DNA of 64,000 nucleotides from assembly GCA_947473475.1 (NCBI GenBank), contig CANJBZ010000015.1:1-64000 (forward strand). Direction: 5' to 3'. Source of the stretch: Alphaproteobacteria bacterium. Its GTDB lineage: Bacteria; Pseudomonadota; Alphaproteobacteria; Micropepsales; Micropepsaceae. Below, piece after piece: positions 25,106 to 33,887 of this stretch. Each line of letters begins with the position of its first letter. The first letter of the stretch is position 1. A program made the position numbers and the translations under genes. The notes beneath the pieces were generated by a model. That model saw nothing but the letters and a program-made list of their open reading frames with translations, ran no database searches and was not told where the DNA came from.

Positions 25106-27294
25106 ACGACACGCTCCTGCAGAGCGCCTGGCGGATGCAGCAGGCAGGTCAAACGATGGATGCCGCGCGCATCTATTCCGACATCCTGCGCGCCAATCCG
25201 CGCAATTTCGACGCCTTGTTTCAACTGGCCAATATTCACCTCGGCAACGGGCGCTACGGCGACGCCCAGCAGCTTTACGCGATCGCGGTCAAAGTGAACG
25301 CGGAGCGGCCGGACCTGTTCTACAATCAAGGCTGTGCGTTACAGAACCTTGGGCGCCCGCAAGAGGCGCTCATCGCTTACGCACACGCCTTGGCGCGCAA
25401 TCCCGATTATATGGAAGCACGCAACAATCGCGGCACCGTTTTGCTCGCGATGAAACGCTATTCCGAAGCGCTCACCTGTTTCGACCGCGTGCTGTCCAGC
25501 CGCCCGGATCTTTGGATGGTGCACAACAATCGCGGTACGGCGCTTTTGGGCCTGATGCGGTTCAAGGAAGCGCTGGCCGCGGCGGACGTTGTCTTGGCGC
25601 AAAATCCGCGCGATCCACAGGCCTTGTACAATCGTGGCGCGGCTTTGGTGCTGGCAGGGCGACGCGAAGAATCGCTCGACTGCTTCAACCAGGCGCTGCT
25701 GGCCGATCCTAACCATGCCGATGCGTATACGCACAGAGGCATCGTGCTGGCGATTCTGAACCGGCACGAGGAGGCGCTGGCGAATTATGACCGCGCTCTT
25801 TTCCTAAAGCCCGGCGATATTGAGGTTCTGTACAATCGCGCGACAACGTTCTGGTCGTTGAAGCAATTCGAGGTGGCAATGCGCGACCTCGAACAGGTTC
25901 TGACGATCGACCCTGATTATAAATATGCCCGCGGAACCTTGGTTCAGACGCGCTTGCAGTGCTCCGAATGGCGGGACCTCGCCGAACATGAGGAGAAAAT
26001 CGCCGCCGATCTCGCCGCGGGCAAGCTACGGCTCAATCCGCTGGCGAACGTTACGATTACCGATTCGCCCGCCGCGCTGTTGAAATCCGCACAGCTTTGG
26101 GTCGCGAACGAGTGCCCACCGCAACAGCCCGTCTGGAAGGGCGAACGCTACGATCATCAGCGCATCAGGGTCGCCTATATTTCCAGCGATTTCCGCCGCC
26201 ATGCGGTCGCGCAGCTTTCTGCGGGACTCTTCGAGCACCATGACCGCTCGCGCTTCGAGATTACGGCGCTGTCGGCGCTACCGGGCGATGGCACGCCCAT
26301 TCGGAGCCGCCTGGAAGAAGCGTTCGAGCATTTCATCGATGTCCATGACAGGAGCGATGACGAAATCGCGAAACTGCTGCGTGACATGGAAGTCGATATC
26401 GCCGTCGATTTGAACGGCTTTACACAGCACGCCCGCACCGCCGCATTTGCGCAGCGGCCATGCGGCGTACAGGTGAACTTTCTCGGCTTTCCCGGCACCA
26501 TGGGCGCGCCTTATATGGATTACATCGTCGGCGATCCGACGGTCATTCCGGAAGCGCATTGGCCCTATTTCCAGGAAAAAGTCGCCTATCTGCCACACAG
26601 CTATCTGCCGAACGATTCCGCGCGGGTCATTGCCGGGAAGACCTTCACCCGCACGGCGCAGGGTCTTCCGGAGCAAGGCTTCGTCTTCTGCACGTTCAAC
26701 AATCTGTTCAAGATCCGGCCGGAGATTTTCGACGTTTGGATGCGTCTGCTGCGCGGGATCGATGGCAGCGTTCTATGGCTGCCGGAACTGATCCGCAGCG
26801 CGATGGACAATCTCAGACGCGAGGCCGAGGCGCGCGGCGTTTCGGGCGAGCGGATTTGCTTTGCGCCGTTTGAGCCTTCGCCGGAGGACCATCTGGCGCG
26901 ATTGAAACTGGCGGATTTGTTTTTGGACACGCTGCCGTACAACGCGCATGCGACGAGTTGCGATGCGCTGTGGGCGGGCGTTCCAGCTTTAACTCGGATC
27001 GGTAACAGTTTTGCCGGGCGGGTCGGAGCCAGCCTGCTCAACGCGGTGGGGCTTCCCGAACTCATCGCTCAGACGCAGGATGAATACGAAGCCATCGCGC
27101 TGAAGCTTGCGCGCGAGCCGGCCATGCTGGCGGCGCTGCGTGATAAGCTCGCCCGCAACCGGCTGACCCATCCGCTGTTCGATACCGCCCGCTTCACGCG
27201 AAATCTTGAACGTGCCTTCACGACCATGTGGGAACGTCATCAGAGCGGGCTGGCGCCGGAGCATTTTGCGGTCGCCGACTCTCCGGCGCCATGA
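25102..27294 (+). CDS. TPR - O-GlcNAc-transferase-like (GT41/SPINDLY) protein, copy 2 of 5
   Basis: The start overlaps the stop of copy 1 (ATGA). The 730-residue product has about eight TPRs (residues 5-300) and a GT41 domain from about residue 351. Catalytic-site equivalents are kept: His in SSDFRRHAVAQL (about 367), Lys in FNNLFK (about 537) and Asp in TSCDALWAG. The GT41 middle block (DLNGFTQHARTAAFAQRPCGVQVNFLGFPGTMGAPYMDYI) has the RP-Q-x-x-LG-PGT pattern of OGT. No signal peptide is present, so it should act in the cytoplasm. It is more diverged from copy 1 than copies 1 and 3 are from the family consensus. Confidence 0.92.
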   Translation: MNDTLLQSAWRMQQAGQTMDAARIYSDILRANPRNFDALFQLANIHLGNGRYGDAQQLYAIAVKVNAERPDLFYNQGCALQNLGRPQEALIAYAHALARNPDYMEARNNRGTVLLAMKRYSEALTCFDRVLSSRPDLWMVHNNRGTALLGLMRFKEALAAADVVLAQNPRDPQALYNRGAALVLAGRREESLDCFNQALLADPNHADAYTHRGIVLAILNRHEEALANYDRALFLKPGDIEVLYNRATTFWSLKQFEVAMRDLEQVLTIDPDYKYARGTLVQTRLQCSEWRDLAEHEEKIAADLAAGKLRLNPLANVTITDSPAALLKSAQLWVANECPPQQPVWKGERYDHQRIRVAYISSDFRRHAVAQLSAGLFEHHDRSRFEITALSALPGDGTPIRSRLEEAFEHFIDVHDRSDDEIAKLLRDMEVDIAVDLNGFTQHARTAAFAQRPCGVQVNFLGFPGTMGAPYMDYIVGDPTVIPEAHWPYFQEKVAYLPHSYLPNDSARVIAGKTFTRTAQGLPEQGFVFCTFNNLFKIRPEIFDVWMRLLRGIDGSVLWLPELIRSAMDNLRREAEARGVSGERICFAPFEPSPEDHLARLKLADLFLDTLPYNAHATSCDALWAGVPALTRIGNSFAGRVGASLLNAVGLPELIAQTQDEYEAIALKLAREPAMLAALRDKLARNRLTHPLFDTARFTRNLERAFTTMWERHQSGLAPEHFAVADSPAP

Positions 27295-29378
27295 ACGGGG
27301 CGCTGATCGAGACAGCCCTCTCTTATCAGCGCGCCGGACGGTTCGACGACGCCGAACGGCTCTACCGGCAGATACTTCGCGACAATCCTAAGCACATCGA
27401 TGCCCTGTATCTGCTCGGCTCACTGGCGTTTCAGCGCGGTCGCGCGCAAGAGGCGCTTGACCGGTTCGATGAGGTCTTGCGGGCTCATCCGGGAGTGGCG
27501 GAAGCACTTTCCGCCAAGGGGGCCGTGCTCTCCAGTTTGGGCCGGCATCAGGATGCACTGGCCGCATACGACGCCTCTCTAGCGACGCGGCCCAATCAGC
27601 CGCAGGCCTGGAGCAATCGCGGCAACACTCTGCTGGCGCTCGGCCGGAGTATGGATGCGGTCCAGAGCTATGACCGCGCTCTCGCCCTGCTGCCGGATTA
27701 TCCCCATGCGCTACGCAATCGCGCCTCGGCCTTGGTTGCGCTTGGCCGATTGGATGACGCGCTGACCAGCGTGCAAAGGGCCTTGCAGCTTGCGCCCCCC
27801 TTTGCCGAGGCATGGCAGGACTGCGCCGGCATTTTGGTGCAGCTCGGGCGGCGTGACGAAGCGATTGTCGCCTACGACCGCGCTTTGGCGTTAAGCCCCA
27901 GCGATGCCGCCCTGCTCTATGGCCGGGCCAATGCGCTGTCCATTTTGAAGCGGTATGACGAAGCGATCCGGGACTGTGAAGCGGTTCTGTCAAGCCATCC
28001 CGACTATCCCTACGTCCGCGGCGTTCTAATCCAATCGAAACTGCAAGCCTGCGATTGGGGTGGGCTTGAAGGGCAGACGGAACAGATCTCGCGCGGCATT
28101 GCCGGTGCGCAGCGGGTGATCACGCCCTTCAACCTGAAGGCCTTGTCGGACTCGCCGGCAGAGCATTTGCAATGTGCCCGGAATTGGATCGCGCACGAGA
28201 TTTTGCCCGCGGCGACGCCGTCCGCGCCCCGAGCGGGGAGGACGCACGATCGCATCCGGCTGGCCTATGTCTCGGCTGATTTCACCAACAGCGCGGTGGC
28301 CAGTTTGATGGCCGGTGTCTTCGAGCATCACGACCGAGGCCGGTTCGAAGCGATTGCCGTCTCGTTTGGACCGGAAGACCGTATCCCCATGCGCATGCGG
28401 CTTGAAGCGGCATTCGAGCGATTCATCGATGTGCAAAGAATGAGCGATGCGAAAGTCGCTGCGGCGCTGCGCTCCATGGAAGTCGATATTGCCGTCGATC
28501 TGATGGGCCTGACGGGCCCGTGCCGAACCGGAATTTTTGCACACCGGGCCGCACCCGTTCAGGTGAACTATCTCGGCTTTCCCGGAACCATCGGCGCCCC
28601 GTTCATGGATTACATCGTGGCGGACGCGACCGTCATCCCCGATGGGCAGCACATTCACTACGCGGAGAAGGTGGTCACACTGCCCCATTGCTATCTGCCG
28701 CCCGGCGACAGGCGCGCTATCCCGGAACGTCCGCCCACACGCCAAGAAGCAGGTTTGCCGGCGAGCGGCTTCGTTTTTGCCTCGTTCAACAATGCCTACA
28801 AATTCAATCCGGCAATGTTCGACATCTGGATGAACCTGCTGCGCGCGGTCGAGGGAAGCCTGCTGTGGCTACCGGAAAACAACGCCTATGCCCGGCGCAA
28901 TCTGATCCGCGAGGCAGAACGGCGCGGCGTATCGGGCGAGCGGATTGATTTTGCCCCTTTGCTGCCGGATGCAGGCGCGCACTTGACCCGGCTTTCATGT
29001 GCCGATCTGTTTCTGGATACCTGCCCCTACAATGCCCACACCACATGCATGGATGCGCTATGGGCTGGGCTGCCCGTGGTGACGTTCATGGGCAACAGCT
29101 TTGCCTCGCGCGTGGCGGCAAGCGCGTTGAAAGCGGCCGGCATGGCGGAGCTGATCGCCGAAAGCGCGCAGTCGTACGAGGCGCTCGCCCTGGCACTGGC
29201 GCGCGAACCAGCCCGGCTTCAAGCGATCCGGTCAAAGCTGGCCGGGCAGCGAAGCACGGCGCCGCTCTTCGACACAAAACTTTTCACGCGTGGCCTGGAA
29301 GCCGCTTTTATGACGATGTGGGAGCGGCAACAGAGGGGCGAACCGGCGGCGCCCTTTGTTGTCGCGCCGTGCGCCTAA
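27291..29378 (+). CDS. TPR - O-GlcNAc-transferase-like (GT41/SPINDLY) protein, copy 3 of 5 (active-site variant)
   Basis: It overlaps copy 2 by four bases (ATGA); 695 residues. About seven or eight TPRs (residues 5-275) precede the GT41 domain from about residue 318. Lys in FNNAYK (about 504) and Asp in CMDALWAG are kept, but the motif that reads FxxHxV in the other copies is here SADFTNSAVASL: Ser at about residue 334 replaces the His equivalent to human OGT His498. The fold-defining motifs (NYLGFPGTIGAPFMDYIVAD) are intact. It may have altered or lost activity, or act as a partner of the other copies. An ORF start upstream (27228) lies inside copy 2 and is not used. Confidence 0.9.
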   Translation: MNGALIETALSYQRAGRFDDAERLYRQILRDNPKHIDALYLLGSLAFQRGRAQEALDRFDEVLRAHPGVAEALSAKGAVLSSLGRHQDALAAYDASLATRPNQPQAWSNRGNTLLALGRSMDAVQSYDRALALLPDYPHALRNRASALVALGRLDDALTSVQRALQLAPPFAEAWQDCAGILVQLGRRDEAIVAYDRALALSPSDAALLYGRANALSILKRYDEAIRDCEAVLSSHPDYPYVRGVLIQSKLQACDWGGLEGQTEQISRGIAGAQRVITPFNLKALSDSPAEHLQCARNWIAHEILPAATPSAPRAGRTHDRIRLAYVSADFTNSAVASLMAGVFEHHDRGRFEAIAVSFGPEDRIPMRMRLEAAFERFIDVQRMSDAKVAAALRSMEVDIAVDLMGLTGPCRTGIFAHRAAPVQVNYLGFPGTIGAPFMDYIVADATVIPDGQHIHYAEKVVTLPHCYLPPGDRRAIPERPPTRQEAGLPASGFVFASFNNAYKFNPAMFDIWMNLLRAVEGSLLWLPENNAYARRNLIREAERRGVSGERIDFAPLLPDAGAHLTRLSCADLFLDTCPYNAHTTCMDALWAGLPVVTFMGNSFASRVAASALKAAGMAELIAESAQSYEALALALAREPARLQAIRSKLAGQRSTAPLFDTKLFTRGLEAAFMTMWERQQRGEPAAPFVVAPCA

Positions 29379-29399
29379 TTATGGTTCATTGCGGCCCGC

Positions 29400-32099
29400 A
29401 TGAACGATCATATTTTGCAGAATGCATGGCGGCTGCATCAGGCCGGACAGTTCGACCAGGCAGCCCGGCTCTATAACGAGGTGCTGCGGGCCGACCCGCG
29501 CCATTTGGGCGCGCTGCAAATGCTTGGCTATCTGCATTTCCAGAAGGGCGAGCTTGCCGATGCCGACCGGCTGATGCAGCGGGCCCTGAAACTGAACCCG
29601 AATTCCGTCGATATCCTTTATAACCGCGGCTGCGTGCAGCAGGCGATGGAACGGCCAAAGGATGCGCTTGCGGCCTTCGATCGCGCGCTGGCGCTGAAGC
29701 CCGATTATGCACCGGCGATGGTCAACCGCGGCAACGTGCTGGCGCAACTGGGACGCTTCGCCGACGCGCTGGCGAGCTATGATCTGGCGCTCGTTATGAT
29801 GCCAGCTTCCGGAGAACTGCTTCTCAACCGCGGCAATGCCCTTTTTGAAATGGGCCGCTTTCGCGAAGCCCTGCAAAGTTACGAACAGGCCCTCGCGAAA
29901 GAACCGCAACAGCCGCTTCTGTGGAACAATCGCGGCAACGCGCTGGCGGAACTTGGACGCGCTCAGGACGCGGTCGCGAGCTTCACGCGGGCCATTGCGT
30001 TGGTCCCGAACGATCCGGATTGTTACGTCAGCCGCGCGGGGCAACTTGCAAAACTCGACCGCACGGCGGATGCGCTAAGCGACTACGAGAAGGCGATCGC
30101 CCTCGATCCAGCCCATATCGCGGCCATTCACAGCCGCGGGCGGCTGTTACGGCAGACAAATCGTCTCACGGAGGCGCTGGCGAGCTTCGAGCGGATATTG
30201 GCTATCGAGCCGAAACACGTCGAAGCGGTCGTCGATATCGGTGTCGCGCTGATGGATTTGAAGCGCAACGAAGAAGCGCTCGCCGCCTTCGACAAGGCGT
30301 TGGCGATTCAACCCGGTCATATGGAGGCGCTGATCGACCGCGCCAGTGTGCTGTTGCGGTTGAGGCGCTTCGAGGAGGCGCGCGCCGATGCGAGCCGCGC
30401 ACTAGCAGCAGACGGCAACAGCGCGGCCGCATGGCATAACACAGGCACGGCGCTGTCGGGGCTGAAGCACTATACGGACGCCCTGCCCTACTTTGACAAG
30501 GCCATCGCTCTGGCGCCTGGTAACGCGCCCTCTTGGAGCAATCGCGGCGGCGCTATGATCGCGCTGAAGCAGGAAGAAGCGGCGATCCCTTACATCGACA
30601 AGGCGCTCACCCTCAATCCGCGCGATCCTGAAGCGTGGGTCAACCGGGCGCGCGCTTTTACCGGCGTGAAGCAACTCGGTCCCGCCATTGAAGCGTGCGA
30701 TCGCGCGCTGCAAATCGATCCGGACCACAGCGCGGCGATGCGCGCTGGGATTCATGCGCGCCTGCATGCCTGCGATTGGACGCGGCGCGACGAAGACAAA
30801 CGGCGCATCACAGCGGGGTTGGCCGACGGCGTGCGCATCGTCAATGTGCTGGACCATCGGGCGCTCTGTGAATCCGAAAGCGAAAGCCTGAAAGCCGCGC
30901 GCCTTTGGATAAAGGAAGAGTTCCCCGCATCCATCGCGCCCCTCTGGCGCGGCGAGCGTTACAGCCACGACAAACTCCGCATAGCCTACATCTCCACGGA
31001 TTTTCGCGACCATGCGGTGGCGTTTCTCATTGCCGGCTGTTTCGAGCACCACGACAAGAGCCGTTTCGAAACGACGGCCATCTCGCTGCAGGCCGGCGAC
31101 GGCAGCGAAACCCGCCGTCGTATCGAAACAGCTTTCGACCGCTTCATCGATGTGACGCAGATGAGCGATGCCCAAGCCGGCGCGATGCTACGCGAACAGG
31201 AAATCGACATCGCCATCGACTTGAACGGCTATACAGGCAATGCGCGCACGGGAATTCTGGCGCACCGGCCGGCGCCAGTGCAGGTCAACTATCTGGGTTA
31301 TCCAGGCACGACGGGCGCGCCGTTTATGGACTACATCATCGCCGATCGCATCGTCATCCCGGAAGAGAACCGCGTCCATTACAGCGAGCAGGTCGTCTAT
31401 CTGCCGCATGCCTATCAGGCAAACGACCGCAAACGCCGGATTGCGGAGCATACGCCGACCCGCGCTGAGGCGGGATTACCGGACACAGGATTTGTTTTTG
31501 CCTGCTTCAACCACACGCACAAAATTGGGCCGGAGATGTTTGGTATCTGGGCCCGGCTTCTGCAGCGGATCGAGGGCAGCGTGCTCTGGCTGTTTGAAGA
31601 CAATGCGCTGGCAGCGGCGAATTTAAGGCATCAGGCGGCGGCGCGCGGCATCGCTCCGCAGCGGTTGATCTTTGCGCCGCGCGTGATGCCGCCTGAGCAT
31701 CTGGCGCGCATACAGCTCGCCGATCTTTTCCTCGACACCCTCCCCTACAATGCGCACACCACAGCCAGCGATGCATTTTGGATGGTATTGCCCTTGGTCA
31801 CCTGTCCGGGAAAAACCTTTCCGGCGCGCGTGGCGGCGAGCCTGTTGCACGCTATCGGATTGCCGGAACTCGTGACGCATTCGCTGGAAGAGTATGAGGC
31901 GCTGGCGTCCGCGCTGGCGCGCGATCCGGCCCGTCTGGCCGCAATCCGGGCCAAGCTGCTGCGAAATCGGGATACCGAACCGATGTTCGATACCGCGCGA
32001 TTCACGCGCGATTTGGAATCGGCTTACACCACAATGTGGAAGCGGCAGCAGGCCGGACTGGCGCCCGAAAGTTTTGCGGTACCGGCGGATGCGTGTTGA
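29400..32099 (+). CDS. TPR - O-GlcNAc-transferase-like (GT41/SPINDLY) protein, copy 4 of 5 (longest TPR arm)
   Basis: This copy follows copy 3 after 21 bases. At 899 residues it is the longest: about thirteen TPRs fill residues 1-490, including a near-regular 34-residue series (ALASYDLALVMMPASGELLLNRGNALFEMGRFREAL and so on). The GT41 domain starts near residue 522. Catalytic-site equivalents are present: His in STDFRDHAVAFL (about 538), Lys in FNHTHK (about 708) and Asp in TASDAFWM. In the OGT family the TPR superhelix selects the protein substrate, so a different arm length implies a different target or binding mode. Confidence 0.92.
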   Translation: MNDHILQNAWRLHQAGQFDQAARLYNEVLRADPRHLGALQMLGYLHFQKGELADADRLMQRALKLNPNSVDILYNRGCVQQAMERPKDALAAFDRALALKPDYAPAMVNRGNVLAQLGRFADALASYDLALVMMPASGELLLNRGNALFEMGRFREALQSYEQALAKEPQQPLLWNNRGNALAELGRAQDAVASFTRAIALVPNDPDCYVSRAGQLAKLDRTADALSDYEKAIALDPAHIAAIHSRGRLLRQTNRLTEALASFERILAIEPKHVEAVVDIGVALMDLKRNEEALAAFDKALAIQPGHMEALIDRASVLLRLRRFEEARADASRALAADGNSAAAWHNTGTALSGLKHYTDALPYFDKAIALAPGNAPSWSNRGGAMIALKQEEAAIPYIDKALTLNPRDPEAWVNRARAFTGVKQLGPAIEACDRALQIDPDHSAAMRAGIHARLHACDWTRRDEDKRRITAGLADGVRIVNVLDHRALCESESESLKAARLWIKEEFPASIAPLWRGERYSHDKLRIAYISTDFRDHAVAFLIAGCFEHHDKSRFETTAISLQAGDGSETRRRIETAFDRFIDVTQMSDAQAGAMLREQEIDIAIDLNGYTGNARTGILAHRPAPVQVNYLGYPGTTGAPFMDYIIADRIVIPEENRVHYSEQVVYLPHAYQANDRKRRIAEHTPTRAEAGLPDTGFVFACFNHTHKIGPEMFGIWARLLQRIEGSVLWLFEDNALAAANLRHQAAARGIAPQRLIFAPRVMPPEHLARIQLADLFLDTLPYNAHTTASDAFWMVLPLVTCPGKTFPARVAASLLHAIGLPELVTHSLEEYEALASALARDPARLAAIRAKLLRNRDTEPMFDTARFTRDLESAYTTMWKRQQAGLAPESFAVPADAC

Positions 32100-33753
32100 C
32101 GCCCTCACTGCCGCTGCGAAGGCACATTTCGACGCGGGGCGCTTCGAGGATGCGCTGCGCCTGATACAGGCAGCCGCTTCCGCCGAACAGAACTCACCTC
32201 AGCTGTGGAGCAATTGCGGCACTATCCTGGTCGCACTGCACCGTTTTGCCGAGGCGGAGGATAGTTTTTCGCGTGCGCTGTCACTCGCGCCCGATTTCGC
32301 GGGCGCGCTACAGAACCGCGCGCAGGTGCGTATGCGGCTGCACCGCTATCAGGATGCCGCGCGGGATTACGAGGCGCTTCTGGCGCGCAATCCCGGCATA
32401 CCCTTCGCGCAAGGGTCGCTGCTGCGGGCAAAACTGCAAGCCTGCGATTGGGAGGGATTACCTGAACACTGGACGCGGGCCGACGAGGAATTGCGGGCCG
32501 GGAAGCCGGTTTTGACCGCGATAGCCGCGACCGCCTTGTGCGAGACGCCGGAAGATCAGTTGCGGGCCTCGCGCACACTGGCGCAGACGCGATTTCCCCC
32601 GCGCCCACCTCTCTGGAAAGGCGAACGCTATCGCCACGACCGCATCCGTATCGCCTATGTGTCCGCGGATTTCCATGCTCACGCCACCACGATCCTGGCA
32701 GCTGGGCTTTTTGAATCGCACGACCGAGAAAAGTTCGAGACGTTCGCCGTTTCGTTCGGGCCGAACGATCACAGCGCGATGCGTACGCGTGTCGAAAGAG
32801 CGTTCGAGCATTTTTTCAGCGTCGCCGGTAAGAGCGATATGGAAATAGCCCAGCTCCTGCGACAGAACGAAATCGATATCGCGGTCGATCTGAAAGGATT
32901 CACTGACGACTCCCGGCCTGGGATTTTTGCCTCACGGCCTGCGCCGCTGCAGGTGAATTACCTCGGGTTTCCGGCGACGATGGGCGCGCCTTACATCGAC
33001 TATATTATTGCGGACGCGGTCACGATTCCGCCGGAGGACCAGCTGTTTTACAGCGAGAAGGTGGTCTATCTGCCGGATACCTATCAACCCAACGACCGTG
33101 GCAGAGAACATCCCGAAGTGACGACCACCCGTACCGAGGCGGGACTGCCGGAGAATGGTTTCGTCTTCTGCTGCTTCAACAATGTCTACAAGATAACCGC
33201 CACCGTGTTCGACGTCTGGATGCGATTGGTACGCGATGTGCCGGGAAGCGTTTTGTGGCTGCTCGAAGACAACGAAACGGCGATGCGCAATTTGAAACGC
33301 GAAGCAGAGAAGCGCGGCGTTACGCCGGAGCGGCTGATCTTCGCCCCGCGTGTAGCGCCGGACGCGCATCTGGCGCGGCATTGCTTCGCCGATCTGTTTG
33401 TCGATACCGCGCCTTACAATGCGCACACCACCGCCAGCGATGCGCTGTGGATGGGGCTGCCCCTTGTCACCCGCGCCGGGCGGACGTTTCCGTCACGTGT
33501 TGCGGCATCGTTGCTGTACGCGGCCGGGGCGCCCGAATTGGTGACCCATTCCCTGCCCGCGTACGAAACGCTGGCTCTTTCGCTTGCCCGCGAACCGGAA
33601 CGCCTCCGCGCACTGAAGGCGAAATTGGAGAAGGCGCGAGACACCGCGCCGTTGTTCGACACCCTGCGCTACACACGCAATCTCGAACGCGCCTTTGTCA
33701 CGATGTGGGAACGCCAGCAGCGCGGCGAGACGGCGGAAAGTTTCGCGGTATAG
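32089..33753 (+). CDS. TPR - O-GlcNAc-transferase-like (GT41/SPINDLY) protein, copy 5 of 5 (shortest TPR arm)
   Basis: The best start is ATG at 32089 (MRVDALTAAAKAHFDAGRFEDAL), which overlaps the end of copy 4 by 11 bases; the longer frame (from 31894) would sit in the middle of copy 4. The 554-residue product has only three to four TPRs (residues 1-130) before the GT41 domain at about residue 182. His in SADFHAHATTIL (about 198), Lys in FNNVYK (about 368) and Asp in TASDALWMG are kept. It is the last gene of the array; the next gene is on the other strand. Confidence 0.92.
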   Translation: MRVDALTAAAKAHFDAGRFEDALRLIQAAASAEQNSPQLWSNCGTILVALHRFAEAEDSFSRALSLAPDFAGALQNRAQVRMRLHRYQDAARDYEALLARNPGIPFAQGSLLRAKLQACDWEGLPEHWTRADEELRAGKPVLTAIAATALCETPEDQLRASRTLAQTRFPPRPPLWKGERYRHDRIRIAYVSADFHAHATTILAAGLFESHDREKFETFAVSFGPNDHSAMRTRVERAFEHFFSVAGKSDMEIAQLLRQNEIDIAVDLKGFTDDSRPGIFASRPAPLQVNYLGFPATMGAPYIDYIIADAVTIPPEDQLFYSEKVVYLPDTYQPNDRGREHPEVTTTRTEAGLPENGFVFCCFNNVYKITATVFDVWMRLVRDVPGSVLWLLEDNETAMRNLKREAEKRGVTPERLIFAPRVAPDAHLARHCFADLFVDTAPYNAHTTASDALWMGLPLVTRAGRTFPSRVAASLLYAAGAPELVTHSLPAYETLALSLAREPERLRALKAKLEKARDTAPLFDTLRYTRNLERAFVTMWERQQRGETAESFAV

Positions 33754-33819
33754 GCAAGGCCCGCGCCCGCTTCGTGACACACTGTCCCGCAACTACCCAT
33801 GGCTATGGCAGATGTAATC

Positions 33820-33865
33820 ACCTCCCACTTGTGGGGAGGTCGAAATTGATGTGTTAGCCCCGCCG
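33820..33865. repeat. palindromic repeat between convergent genes
   Basis: A hairpin ACCTCCCAC / GTGGGGAGGT (one bulge) spans about 33820-33840, and a G/C-rich second half follows (CCCCGCC...GGGGGAGG, about 33857-33882, which runs up to the M16 gene end). The pattern is a common intergenic repeat of Alphaproteobacteria. It separates the GT41 array from the convergent M16 gene and may help stop transcription; no T-tract follows. Confidence 0.55.
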
Positions 33866-33887
33866 TAAGTACGGGGGAGGATGAAAT

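Noticed and set aside
31894-32088. Upstream extension of GT41 copy 5 frame
   Set aside because: It lies in the catalytic domain of copy 4 in another frame and has no TPR signature; ATG 32089 is the natural start.
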